Assembly (NCBI GenBank): GCA_013697245.1 | Contig: JACCXH010000028.1 | Location: 1-64,000 of the forward strand | From: Bacteroidota bacterium | Lineage (GTDB): Bacteria > Bacteroidota > Bacteroidia > B-17B0 > Aurantibacillaceae | Direction: 5' to 3' | DNA length: 64,000 nucleotides | In this document: piece by piece, positions 54,635-63,066 of the stretch | Numbering within the stretch: position 1 is the first letter of the stretch | Layout of the letters: each line of letters starts with the position of its first letter | Position numbers and translations under genes: made by a program | Notes under the pieces: model-generated | Database searches by the model: none | What the model was told of the DNA's origin: nothing | What the model saw: the letters and a program-made list of their open reading frames with translations, nothing else

Positions 54635-55761
54635 TCTTTTATTTAACTGTAAACGAAGCGCCCTCGGGTATTTTTTCTTCGCAGGTAATTGATGTTGTAA
54701 AATTCCTCAATACTAATTTTGATACAAAGGCCAGGTTACTGGCCTTTATTTCATTAAGAGGTTACTTTGTTAATAGAGCAAAAATAAAACAGGAATTACC
54801 AAACGCTATTGTTTTGCCAATGTATCCTAAAATGCAAAATTGGGAAAAAAATAAATTTTTGTTTGGAATCATTTGTTGGGCCTACAAAACAAAAATGATT
54901 ATTGCACGGAGTGTTATTGCCTCTAAATTGGCATTGGTAATACGAGATAAGAATAAAGCTATAAAAGTAATTTACGATGGAAGAGGGGCGATAGAAGCAG
55001 AGTGGAGAGAATATAAGGTAGTTACCGACACTTCATTATTAACTGTCATTTCTGCTTATGAACGAGAGGTGATCTTAAATTCTGACTTTCGAATAGCAGT
55101 GTCAAGCGCTTTAGTTAATTTTTGGAAAAGCGACTATTCCTATAAAGACACAAAGCATGTGGTTATTCCATGTACGTTAAATGCAGCTTTCGAAAAAATT
55201 AACATTACTGGTAATGCCATTCTGGAAAAGAGAAAAGAGTTAAAGGTTGATGTAAATGATACAGTATTTGTTTATTCCGGTTCGGTAGCAGGCTGGCAAT
55301 CTTTTAATTTATTGGTTTCTTTCATTGAACCGATCTTAAAAAAAAGTAATTCAAATAAAATGGTGTTTTTTTCGCCAGCAGATCCTAACCTCGATCAATT
55401 GAAAAAATTATTTCCGGGCCAGGTAATATGTAAACATTTAAAACCCGAGCATGTAACAAATTATTTAATTGTTGGCGACTATGGTTTGTTGATCAGAGAA
55501 AACTCTATCACTAATAAAGTCGCTTCGCCGGTAAAGTATGCAGAGTATTTAGCAAGTGGTTTAAAAGTTATTTTATCAGACGGCCTTGGCGATTACTCTC
55601 AATTATCGGTAGAAAAAAATTGGGGCTTTATTTTCAAAGGGTCCAATGATATTATTATAAAGCCAACACTTAGTGAGAAACAAAAAATTTCAAGCGAAGC
55701 TATTCAGTTCTTCTCAAAACAAAATTATAAAGAGCAATACAAACAATTAATTTCCGCCTGA
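54631..55761 (+). CDS. GT4-like glycosyltransferase
   Basis: This 376-residue GT-B enzyme has an N-terminal acceptor half, IFYLTVNEAPSGIFSSQVIDVVKFL, and a donor half with VFVYSGSVAGWQSFNLLV and NKVASPVKYAEYLASGLKVI near residues 298-317. It starts with GTG overlapping the wecB stop. It is the last gene of the polysaccharide block and converges on terC with 21 bases between. I see no obvious terminator hairpin in that gap. Confidence 0.83.
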   Translation: MIFYLTVNEAPSGIFSSQVIDVVKFLNTNFDTKARLLAFISLRGYFVNRAKIKQELPNAIVLPMYPKMQNWEKNKFLFGIICWAYKTKMIIARSVIASKLALVIRDKNKAIKVIYDGRGAIEAEWREYKVVTDTSLLTVISAYEREVILNSDFRIAVSSALVNFWKSDYSYKDTKHVVIPCTLNAAFEKINITGNAILEKRKELKVDVNDTVFVYSGSVAGWQSFNLLVSFIEPILKKSNSNKMVFFSPADPNLDQLKKLFPGQVICKHLKPEHVTNYLIVGDYGLLIRENSITNKVASPVKYAEYLASGLKVILSDGLGDYSQLSVEKNWGFIFKGSNDIIIKPTLSEKQKISSEAIQFFSKQNYKEQYKQLISA

Positions 55762-55782
55762 TAATTCTTTAGGGCAGCTCTT

Positions 55783-56571
55783 TTAAATTCCCAGATCTTT
55801 TTTACGTTTTACCGCTTTTTCCTTCATGTTAAAGGCTTCAATTAGCAAAGCAAATGCTAACGCTATGTAGGCATAGTTCTTATTTAGTTCTAGATGATCT
55901 TCTTCAGGAACCGAAAAATTATAACTGTCAATTATTCCTTCAGCCAACAAAATACCACCAATAGCTAATAAAAAAACCAAAGCAATCATTTTAATTCCTT
56001 GATTCTTATTAATAAAATCGGCAACCACGCCGCTAAATAACATCATCAATAACATACTTATTACTACCGCGCTTATCATGATCAGCACTACACCACTTAC
56101 ACCAACTGCAGCAAGTATACTATCGAAACTAAAAATAAAATCAATTATTACGATCTGCAATATAATGGCGTTAAAGGTGCTTTTGCCTTTTGTGGTGTGC
56201 TCGATCTCATCTTCATCGGTATAAATTTTTTCCATGATCTCTTGCCAGGTCTTTATCAGTAAAAAAACACCACCGCCAATCAAGATCAAACCTTTACCAC
56301 TAACTCCCCAATCGCCAATATGAAATAAGGCAGCTTTAAGCCCTGCTATCCATCCAATAAATAATAATAAGATTGAACGCACTACTAGTGCAAGTGTAAG
56401 TCCAATGGTGCGGGCTTTTTTTTGTTGAGATGCCGGAAGTTTATTTACAGCAATTGAAATAAAAATAATATTGTCTATACCTAATATTATCTCTAAAACC
56501 GAAAGGGTAATTAAACCAATAAGACCTTCTAAGGAAAATAAAGCGGCAAAATCCGCAGACCAACTGTGCAT
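55783..56571 (-). CDS. TerC family integral membrane protein
   Basis: This 262-residue polytopic membrane protein has the family motifs EIILGIDNIIFISI (about 26-39) and VIIDFIFSFDSILAAVG (about 136-152). Their membrane-embedded acidic residues probably bind a metal. TerC-like proteins are linked to tellurite resistance and to manganese export or metal loading of exported proteins. It is monocistronic and divergent from the 56772 gene. A perfect TAnnTTTG element on the minus strand (56589-56596) lies 18 bases upstream. Confidence 0.93.
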   Translation of the reverse strand: MHSWSADFAALFSLEGLIGLITLSVLEIILGIDNIIFISIAVNKLPASQQKKARTIGLTLALVVRSILLLFIGWIAGLKAALFHIGDWGVSGKGLILIGGGVFLLIKTWQEIMEKIYTDEDEIEHTTKGKSTFNAIILQIVIIDFIFSFDSILAAVGVSGVVLIMISAVVISMLLMMLFSGVVADFINKNQGIKMIALVFLLAIGGILLAEGIIDSYNFSVPEEDHLELNKNYAYIALAFALLIEAFNMKEKAVKRKKDLGI

Positions 56572-56581
56572 TTTTATAAAT

Positions 56582-56747
56582 TTCAGTACAAAGATATTAA
56601 ATTTTAACTAAGTCGTAATTAAATTTTAATATTGATAATCAATAAGTTAGTAAAATTTAACAAAATATTTAGTACTATGTAACACAAGGTACTGAAATAA
56701 ATACATATGTTTGTATCGCCAAATAGCTATGGTTTAAAAGTACTGAA
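56582..56747. promoter_or_regulatory. Shared terC/56772 control region with three GTACTGAA motifs
   Basis: The divergent 200-base gap contains GTACTGAA at 56689-56696 and 56740-56747, and its inverse TTCAGTAC at 56582-56589. An inverted pair AGTAC (56671-56675) and GTACT (56689-56693) flanks 13 bases. TATGTTTG (56706-56713) is a full -7 match for the rightward gene, and its minus-strand counterpart CAAAGATA (56589-56596) serves terC. The repeated octamer touches both promoters, so one regulator, possibly the PadR protein at 57151, could control both sides. This is inference. Confidence 0.45.
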
Positions 56748-56771
56748 TATAAAATATATAAAATTTAAAAA

Positions 56772-57122
56772 ATGAAAACAAACAACAAATTAAAAACGGT
56801 AGCCTTAATAGCAGGTTTATTAATAACCTCATTAAGTGTAAAACCAAATACGGTTTCGGGTTTAAATCCGGAAGCCGGCGAAACCGAAAAAACAATTAAG
56901 GATTATTTTAAATTCCCTCAAATTGTAGTTCTTGTGAACGAATCGCAAAAAGTAGAAGTGCTTTTTACAACAGACGAAAAAGGACATGTAGATTTTGTTT
57001 TAGCAAAAACACAGGATCACAATTTAAAAGCAGAAGTAGAAAAACAGTTTTTAAAATTAAACCTCACAAAATTAAAATGTAATGTTGTGCACAGCGTTAC
57101 ACTTAACATTAAAACAGTTTAA
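56772..57122 (+). CDS. Small exported protein of unknown function
   Basis: This 116-residue protein has an N-terminal signal segment (residues 7-24, ending SLSVKPN). The rest, with FPQIVVLVNESQKVEVLFTTDEKGHVDFV, suggests a small alpha/beta domain like the C-terminal fold of TonB-type or secreted accessory proteins. It is followed after 28 bases by padR and the PspC gene, with which it probably forms an operon. I do not recognise a family. Confidence 0.6.
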   Translation: MKTNNKLKTVALIAGLLITSLSVKPNTVSGLNPEAGETEKTIKDYFKFPQIVVLVNESQKVEVLFTTDEKGHVDFVLAKTQDHNLKAEVEKQFLKLNLTKLKCNVVHSVTLNIKTV

Positions 57123-57150
57123 ATAGTATTAATAAAAAATTAAACAGAAC

Positions 57151-57534
57151 ATGGGAAACTCAGAGAATACAGAAAAACCCGAAGGGGGAGTTGAAAGGGC
57201 TGCCACCGCGCAGGCCCAAATGAGAAAAGGTGTTCTTGAACTCTGCATACTTTCTATCCTCTCGCAAGGAGATGCTTATCCAACAGAAATAATTGATAAA
57301 CTAAAAGATACAAAGTTAGTAGTAGTTGAAGGAACATTATATCCATTATTAACAAGATTAAAAAATACCGGCTTGCTCGGTTACAGGTGGGAGGAAAGCA
57401 CCAGCGGCCCGCCAAGAAAATATTATAAGCTTACAGAAATTGGCGCACAATATTTAAAAGAGCTCCAACTCTCGTGGACCGAACTCGTAGATGCAGTAAA
57501 TAAAACAATTGAAAAAGGAAAAAATAACATTTAA
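57151..57534 (+). CDS. PadR family transcriptional regulator
   Basis: This 127-residue winged-helix regulator has the PadR core LELCILSILSQGDAYPTEIIDKL (about 30-52), VVEGTLYPLLTRLKNTGLL and SGPPRKYYKLTEIGAQYL. The C-terminal helix is short, as in the small PadR class. In Bacteroidota such a gene is commonly paired with a PspC-domain gene, as here (11 bases downstream). It probably represses its own operon; the effector is unknown. Confidence 0.93.
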   Translation: MGNSENTEKPEGGVERAATAQAQMRKGVLELCILSILSQGDAYPTEIIDKLKDTKLVVVEGTLYPLLTRLKNTGLLGYRWEESTSGPPRKYYKLTEIGAQYLKELQLSWTELVDAVNKTIEKGKNNI

Positions 57535-57545
57535 AATATTACAAA

Positions 57546-59363
57546 ATGAATAAAACAGTAACCATAAACATTAGCGGGATCATTTTTCATATTGAAGAAG
57601 ATGCCTACGACAGCTTAAGTAAATATCTTGCAACCATAAAAGGTTATTTTAGTAAGACCGATGGTGGTAACGAGATCATGAGCGACATTGAAGCCAGGAT
57701 AGCCGAATTATTGCAGGAAAGAACCAATGCAGTAAAACAAGTGGTATTAATGGTTGATGTAGACCATGTAAAAGGTATAATGGGCAAGCCCGAAGATTTT
57801 GGCGATAGCCAAAGTAAAGAAGAAGATAAAAAAGAGGAAGAGCAATTTAATACTTCCGGAGAAAAAGCAAAACGCAGGTTGTTTAGAAACCCTGAAGAAA
57901 AAGCAATTGGCGGTGTTTGTAGTGGCTTAGCGGCTTACTTTGATATTGATATTGTTTGGGTGCGTTTAGCCATGTTCTTATTAATATTTTTTGGCGGCAT
58001 AAGCCTTTGGGTATATATTATTCTTTGGATAATTATTCCGGAAGCTAAAACTACTGCCGATAAATTTGCTATGCGTGGCGAATCTGCCAACATAAATAAC
58101 ATCGTTCAAAATTTTAAGGACGAAGCACAGGATGTAAAGAACCGTTTTAGAAATAACGATATAGGTAATACTGTGCGCAGTAATGTTTCAACACTACTTA
58201 ACGGCTTCTTTAATATTTTTGGGCGCCTGATAGGATTGTTCTTAGTATTTCTTGGTTGTGCATTTTTGTTTGCTTATGTAACTTCTTTATTCGGGATCTC
58301 AGTTGCCGATTCTAATTCTGATATTTCTAATTGGAAAGCGGTTATCTTTAGCTCTTCTGCAAATTATGCAATGGCCGTTCTTGCTTTTATTATTGTAGCA
58401 GGCGTTCCGGTATTCATGTTATTATATTCCGGAATAAAATTATTGTTCAAGATAAAATACAGCAACCGCTGGTTAAACCTAAGTATGGGTGTTGTTTGGA
58501 CCATTGGCATCATCCTTGGTTTTTGTGTAACAGTTACAACTGTAAAACAATTTAGCGAAGAGTCTAAAGTAAAAGAAACAGTTGAGCTGCATGGAGTAGG
58601 TGATACCTTAATTGTAAAATTAAGCCCTGCAATGGCAACTTTAAAATCGTTGAATTTTGAAAATGCTGATGACCTGGATACTTATTTTGGCAGAAACAAT
58701 TCCGGTTACCAGTTTGGTGAGTCAAATAAAAAACTAAGTATTATTGGTCATGCAGATCTGGATGTTGTAGAAAGTACTTCGGATAGTATTGAAATGGTAA
58801 TTAATTATACTGCAAGAGGCAATACTAAAAAAGAAGCTAACGAAAATGCAAGAACAATTAAATATAGCTACACACAAGCAAATAATGTATTGATCTTTGA
58901 CCAGGTTTTTTCTGTATTGGAAGGGTCAAAATTCAGAGCGCAGGAAGTAGAGATCAAAATTAAATTACCTAAAGGCAAAGTTATTTTCTTCGACAAAAGC
59001 GTTAAATATCTTTTAAACGGAATAGATAATACTACTAACACTTGGGATGGACATATGATCGGTCGCAGATGGGAAATGACCGACAAAGGTTTAAAATGTA
59101 TTGACTGCGAAGGATTGGATGAATTAGAAGAAGAAGAATTTGGGCATCACTTTAATAACATACATACAAAGAACATTACTATAAATGAGGACGGTATTAA
59201 AGTTAATGGAAAAGATGCTGAAATAAAAATTGATGAGAATGGGATTAAAATAAAAACTCCTAAGGAGCCAAACGAACCTAAGGAACCCACCGAGCCTGAA
59301 GAACCGGAAACAAAAGGGACTAAAGGAACAAAAGGAGATAAAGGCAACAAAGGAGATAAATAA
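57546..59363 (+). CDS. PspC-domain membrane protein with collagen-like charged tail
   Basis: This 605-residue protein has an N-terminal soluble region (1-110) and a PspC domain at about 112-175: KRRLFRNPEEKAIGGVCSGLAAYFDIDIVWVRL then a membrane helix. Three or more further membrane segments lie at about 220-325. A periplasmic beta-rich domain follows (340-500). The last 35 residues are low-complexity, first Lys-Glu-Pro repeats and then a Lys-Gly-Asp/Thr/Asn run with glycine every third residue. It is probably an envelope-stress sensor controlled by the adjacent PadR protein; the sensing role is inferred from the PspC family. Confidence 0.88.
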   Translation: MNKTVTINISGIIFHIEEDAYDSLSKYLATIKGYFSKTDGGNEIMSDIEARIAELLQERTNAVKQVVLMVDVDHVKGIMGKPEDFGDSQSKEEDKKEEEQFNTSGEKAKRRLFRNPEEKAIGGVCSGLAAYFDIDIVWVRLAMFLLIFFGGISLWVYIILWIIIPEAKTTADKFAMRGESANINNIVQNFKDEAQDVKNRFRNNDIGNTVRSNVSTLLNGFFNIFGRLIGLFLVFLGCAFLFAYVTSLFGISVADSNSDISNWKAVIFSSSANYAMAVLAFIIVAGVPVFMLLYSGIKLLFKIKYSNRWLNLSMGVVWTIGIILGFCVTVTTVKQFSEESKVKETVELHGVGDTLIVKLSPAMATLKSLNFENADDLDTYFGRNNSGYQFGESNKKLSIIGHADLDVVESTSDSIEMVINYTARGNTKKEANENARTIKYSYTQANNVLIFDQVFSVLEGSKFRAQEVEIKIKLPKGKVIFFDKSVKYLLNGIDNTTNTWDGHMIGRRWEMTDKGLKCIDCEGLDELEEEEFGHHFNNIHTKNITINEDGIKVNGKDAEIKIDENGIKIKTPKEPNEPKEPTEPEEPETKGTKGTKGDKGNKGDK

Positions 59364-59512
59364 TTTTAACTTAGTAGATAAAAGTACCAATAACAAAAGA
59401 ATATTATAAAAAAATATATGCTTTACTATTTAGTAATACCAACATTACAGGCGGCTAACTTCATAGTATTAGTTTCGTAAAAAATTAATAGTCAAATTTT
59501 TTCATGTGAACC

Positions 59513-59552
59513 AAACCGTGATCCTTGCTGCAATAGGGGTTGCGGTTTTTTT
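59513..59552 (+). terminator. Intrinsic terminator downstream of the PspC gene
   Basis: AAACCGTGATCC (59513-59524) pairs with GGGTTGCGGTTT (59537-59548) to give a 12-base-pair stem with three G-U pairs and a 12-base loop. It runs into a T tract ending at 59552. The tract is on the plus strand, so it serves the padR-PspC operon, about 150 bases after the last stop. Confidence 0.6.
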
Positions 59553-59553
59553 A

Positions 59554-60315
59554 CTAATTGCCAAAACCATTTGAAGTGCGCATTTCTTTAGTTTGTCTTT
59601 TATCCATTTGTTTTTTATGTTCTTTAAGCGTCAACATTTTTTTGCAACCTTTCTTATCAATAATAAAGTCAGAGGTCATATTATCTTTCTTTTCAATTTT
59701 TTTTACTGTAATAGTAGAAAATGTCGCACCATTCATTTTGGATTCTTGGTTTAATATTGTGCCTCCTAACGATTTCAAAGCATCAACGTAATCATTTTTT
59801 AATCCTATATTACTGACATCACCTGTTGAAATATTTTCGCTTAGGGTTAATTGGTCGGTATACCATACTGTATTTTGCACTTTCATATCAAAACCCATAG
59901 TTGAGATCTTATAATTAATTATTGCATTTTTACATTCGAATCCTAGTATAGTAAGTGTTTTTTTAGTTTTTTCAATAGTTACATCTTTATAAACTGTTTT
60001 ATCATTTTCACGCATAAGTTCGTTCATTTCTTCGCGCGTTCCTTGTCCGCAAGCATCATCATAACCTAAGGTTTTATCCATTAATATAACACTATCGCCT
60101 TTAAAATAATGAATTTGAGTACTATTACCTCTATGAAGCTCAACTTTAATGTCTTTACCCATAAGGTAGTAAGATGAGTTTAAGGTACTTTTTAATGAAC
60201 CAACACCGTTTGGCACCTCGATTTCTGATTCAATAAAATAACCTGATTGACCGACAATTATATTAACTATAAACAGGTGGATAAAAAGAAGAATTATTTT
60301 TGTTTTTATTTTCAT
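59554..60315 (-). CDS. Secreted DUF4412/GLPGLI-like protein
   Basis: The protein has 253 residues from the ATG at 60315; an ATG five codons earlier is possible but adds charge before the signal. The signal peptide covers about 1-22 (ending NIIVGQ). The body shows a pattern seen in GLPGLI/DUF4412 proteins: SYYLMGKDIKVEL, LTILGFECKNAIINYK, then VWYTDQL. This is a beta-rich secreted domain common in Bacteroidota and of unknown function. The C-terminus is lysine-rich. The family call is by pattern only. Confidence 0.62.
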   Translation of the reverse strand: MKIKTKIILLFIHLFIVNIIVGQSGYFIESEIEVPNGVGSLKSTLNSSYYLMGKDIKVELHRGNSTQIHYFKGDSVILMDKTLGYDDACGQGTREEMNELMRENDKTVYKDVTIEKTKKTLTILGFECKNAIINYKISTMGFDMKVQNTVWYTDQLTLSENISTGDVSNIGLKNDYVDALKSLGGTILNQESKMNGATFSTITVKKIEKKDNMTSDFIIDKKGCKKMLTLKEHKKQMDKRQTKEMRTSNGFGN

Positions 60316-60333
60316 ATTTGAAAGATACAAATA

Positions 60334-61266
60334 TTATTTTAATCCGGACAAAAAATTAAGATTCCTCTTCAAACCCTTATACTTTGTACGTTTAACTGCA
60401 GAATTCTTGAAAATAGTATTAAACGTTTCTTCGGTAATATCATTCCATTCGGCTTCTGTGTAATTAAGCAAACCGTTACTATTTTTAAATTGCTCTTCTT
60501 TATGTGTTGTACTAAAACTATTCCAGGGACAAACATCCTGGCACACATCGCAGCCAAAAGCCCAGCCGGCCATCTTATCTTTAAACTCTGTTGGAATAGC
60601 TTCTTTTAATTCAATAGTTAAATAACTAATGCATTTACTTCCATCTACAATATAAGGCGCAACAATAGCATCTGTTGGGCAGGCATCAATACATTTAGTG
60701 CAGGTGCCGCAATAATCTTTTATTGGACCGTCGTATTCTAATTCTACATCAATAATTAATTGGGCAATAAAAAAGAAAGAACCTTTTTCTTTATTAATAA
60801 GGTTAGAGTTTTTTCCTACCCAACCCAAACCACTTTTTGCAGCCCAAACTTTATCCATTACGGGTGCACTATCTACAAAAGCTCTGCCCGAAATATTTCC
60901 GATCTCTTGTTTTAAAGAAAATAAAAACTCATTCAACTTATCTTTTATGACCTCATGGTAATCTTTTCCAAAGGCATACTTACTTATTTTTGGAGCTCCT
61001 TCATGTTGTTTCTGTTCCGGGTAATAATTATATAATAAAGAGATAACAGATCTGGCACCTTCCACCAATAAACGTGGATCTAAACGCTTATCAAAATAAT
61101 TTTCCATGTATTTCATCTGGCCCTGCTTATTTTCTTTCAGCCATTTTTCAAGTCGCGGCGCTTCCTCATCTAAGAATTCTGCCTTACTTATCCCACAAAA
61201 ATCAAAACCAAGGCGTTTTGCCTCCTTTTTTATGAAACCTGAATAGTTATTTGTCGTTAAACTCAA
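60334..61266 (-). CDS. queG: Epoxyqueuosine reductase
   Basis: QueG is a cobalamin-dependent iron-sulfur enzyme that reduces epoxyqueuosine to queuosine in tRNA position 34. It has 310 residues. The N-terminal [14 protein letters not shown] is followed by [12 protein letters not shown] and [11 protein letters not shown]. Two [4Fe-4S] motifs follow: [16 protein letters not shown] (about 190-205) and [12 protein letters not shown] (about 240-251). [14 protein letters not shown] between them is diagnostic. The start is TTG; the next ATG would remove the conserved N-terminus. The C-terminal HEAT-like extension of some homologues is absent, as is usual. Confidence 0.95.
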   Translation of the reverse strand: MSLTTNNYSGFIKKEAKRLGFDFCGISKAEFLDEEAPRLEKWLKENKQGQMKYMENYFDKRLDPRLLVEGARSVISLLYNYYPEQKQHEGAPKISKYAFGKDYHEVIKDKLNEFLFSLKQEIGNISGRAFVDSAPVMDKVWAAKSGLGWVGKNSNLINKEKGSFFFIAQLIIDVELEYDGPIKDYCGTCTKCIDACPTDAIVAPYIVDGSKCISYLTIELKEAIPTEFKDKMAGWAFGCDVCQDVCPWNSFSTTHKEEQFKNSNGLLNYTEAEWNDITEETFNTIFKNSAVKRTKYKGLKRNLNFLSGLK

Positions 61267-61596
61267 TAGGGTAAAGGTATAAACAAAAGGATAACGTATA
61301 TAAAGACAAAGATCTCAAAGATAATGCAGTTTAAATTTTTATACACGTGTTTGTTGTAATTGAAACTCTGTTCAATCATAAAATCTGTAGCAAAAAACCA
61401 GATGAGCGCTTAATCTAAATCGTTAAACATAGCTTTTTAATATTTTAACAATTATTTAATCGACAAAGTTTGGTTTTTGACCGATTAATTGCCGATATTT
61501 GCACCGGATTAGAAAAACACGTGTAAAAAACTGAATTTCAATTGTTTACATACAAACATCTGATTAACAATATAATAACTTTAAAATAACAAAACA
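61267..61596. other. 330-base gene-free control region before the PhaE-like gene
   Basis: This is an AT-rich region with no coding sequence. It contains TACACGTGTTT at 61342-61352 and its inverse, read on the other strand, at 61515-61525. Both are centred on the palindrome ACACGTGT (61343-61350 and 61517-61524). GATATTTG, one mismatch from the -7 consensus, lies near 61494-61501, with a TTTG about 21 bases upstream. One palindrome lies upstream and one just downstream of this presumed promoter, an arrangement compatible with looping repression of the PHA genes. Confidence 0.4.
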
Positions 61597-62967
61597 ATGA
61601 AAACATCAAACCAATTTATCGACAACATGGTTGAAACCCAAACCCAGTATTTAAACACCTGGATGGACTCTGCAAAAAAAATGCAGGCTGCAATTACTAA
61701 CGGTAACATTACTAACGAAGGTCAAACTATTTATAAAGAGTGGTTAGAAAAACAAATGACAATATTAAACGGTATGCAACAATCATCTGCAAACATGTTT
61801 AATTCCGGCGAAAATAATCCTCAGGACTTTTTCAAAAACTGGTTTAACCAACAATCTGCTGCTGCAAAACAAATGGCAGATTTTAACCAAAGCATTAATA
61901 GTAGCTTTCAAAGTTTTGGTAAAACGCCACAGGATTATATGAGCAATTTTGGTCAAACCAATACTGCTTTCACAAACATTTATAATTCATGGATGAACAC
62001 TTTAAATTCATCTTACGATTCAATGTCAAAAAACATGAATGGCGGTTTTAACAAAGACGTTTTTTCAAACTTTGTACAAGGAAGCCAAATGTATGCTAAA
62101 ATGCAGGAGTTTTTTCAGCCAATGTCTGAAGCAATGAAAAAAGGCCAGTTTAACATGGAAGCTTTTAAAAATTACTTTACTCCTGATAGCTATAGCAATT
62201 TAACGAAACAAATGTTTGGTAATTTTTATACCGGTGCTTCTTTAAAAGAAGTTTATGATAATGGGATGAAACAAGTACAAGGCTTTTTTACAAACAATAA
62301 TAATTTAGCAAAAGAATATTATGCACAAGTGCAAAATATGTCTAAAGAGTTTCCAAATGTATTTGCCGGTGATTCTTCTAACTTAGCAAACTTAAAAGAG
62401 TTTTATAACAAAGCACAAAATGTATTTGGTAAAACTTTTGAGCCGCTATTAAAATTAGCTAATCCTGGAAAAGAAAAAGAAAACGTTGAAGCTACAATTG
62501 CTTTAATGGATAAAATGACTGAATACAGCATTAAACAATCAGAATTACAAATGCAGTTACAAGCTACTACTCAAAAAAGTGTAGAGAAAATAGCTCAACA
62601 ATATGCTGATAAATTTAAAAATCCTGCCGATCTTTCTAAAGTGCCTAACGCACAAGAAATGTATAATGAGTGGGTAAAAGTAAACGAGCAATTATTTACT
62701 GAATTATTTGCTACAGATGAGTTCAGCAAAGTAAAAGCAGAAACTTTAAATTTAAGCATGGATGTTAAAAAACATTTCGAAACTCAATTCGAGCATGTAT
62801 TTGAAAATTATCCGGTAGTTTTTAAGTCAGAAGTTGAAGAAATGCAAAAAGCTGTTTACGAATTAAAAAAACAGGTTAAAGATCTTCAAACAAAATTAGC
62901 AATGCAAAATGCTGCAAATGTTGAAGTATTTGACGACGAAAAAAATCTTAAAAACAAGAAAAAATAG
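61597..62967 (+). CDS. PhaE-like PHA synthase subunit
   Basis: This is a 456-residue, mostly helical, Gln/Asn/Met-rich protein without membrane segments. It begins NQFIDNMVETQTQYLNTWMDS. The C-terminal coiled coil VEEMQKAVYELKKQVKDLQTKL (about 415-436) resembles the end of PhaE, the accessory subunit of class III PHA synthases. phaC follows 99 bases downstream, which strongly supports this role. It is longer than the roughly 360-residue classical PhaE. A phasin-like granule protein is the alternative reading. Confidence 0.75.
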   Translation: MKTSNQFIDNMVETQTQYLNTWMDSAKKMQAAITNGNITNEGQTIYKEWLEKQMTILNGMQQSSANMFNSGENNPQDFFKNWFNQQSAAAKQMADFNQSINSSFQSFGKTPQDYMSNFGQTNTAFTNIYNSWMNTLNSSYDSMSKNMNGGFNKDVFSNFVQGSQMYAKMQEFFQPMSEAMKKGQFNMEAFKNYFTPDSYSNLTKQMFGNFYTGASLKEVYDNGMKQVQGFFTNNNNLAKEYYAQVQNMSKEFPNVFAGDSSNLANLKEFYNKAQNVFGKTFEPLLKLANPGKEKENVEATIALMDKMTEYSIKQSELQMQLQATTQKSVEKIAQQYADKFKNPADLSKVPNAQEMYNEWVKVNEQLFTELFATDEFSKVKAETLNLSMDVKKHFETQFEHVFENYPVVFKSEVEEMQKAVYELKKQVKDLQTKLAMQNAANVEVFDDEKNLKNKKK

Positions 62968-62989
62968 ACCTTATAGCTAAGAACCCTAA

Positions 62990-63027
62990 AAGCCGTCCGT
63001 TTGTGTGTTTGCAGGGCGGCTTTTTTT
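62990..63027 (+). terminator. Intrinsic terminator between the PhaE-like gene and phaC
   Basis: AAGCCGTCC (62990-62998) pairs with GGGCGGCTT (63014-63022), nine base pairs with one G-U, loop of 15 bases, followed by T residues to 63027. It is a textbook rho-independent terminator on the plus strand. It lies between two genes expected to be co-expressed, so it may attenuate phaC relative to the accessory subunit. Confidence 0.8.
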
Positions 63028-63066
63028 GTTTATATTGGTGATGTAGATGATAACAAAATTTAAATT

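Noticed and set aside
59124-59396. Antisense frames across the PspC tail
   Set aside because: They are Phe/Leu/Ser-rich translations of the low-complexity repeat and not credible proteins.
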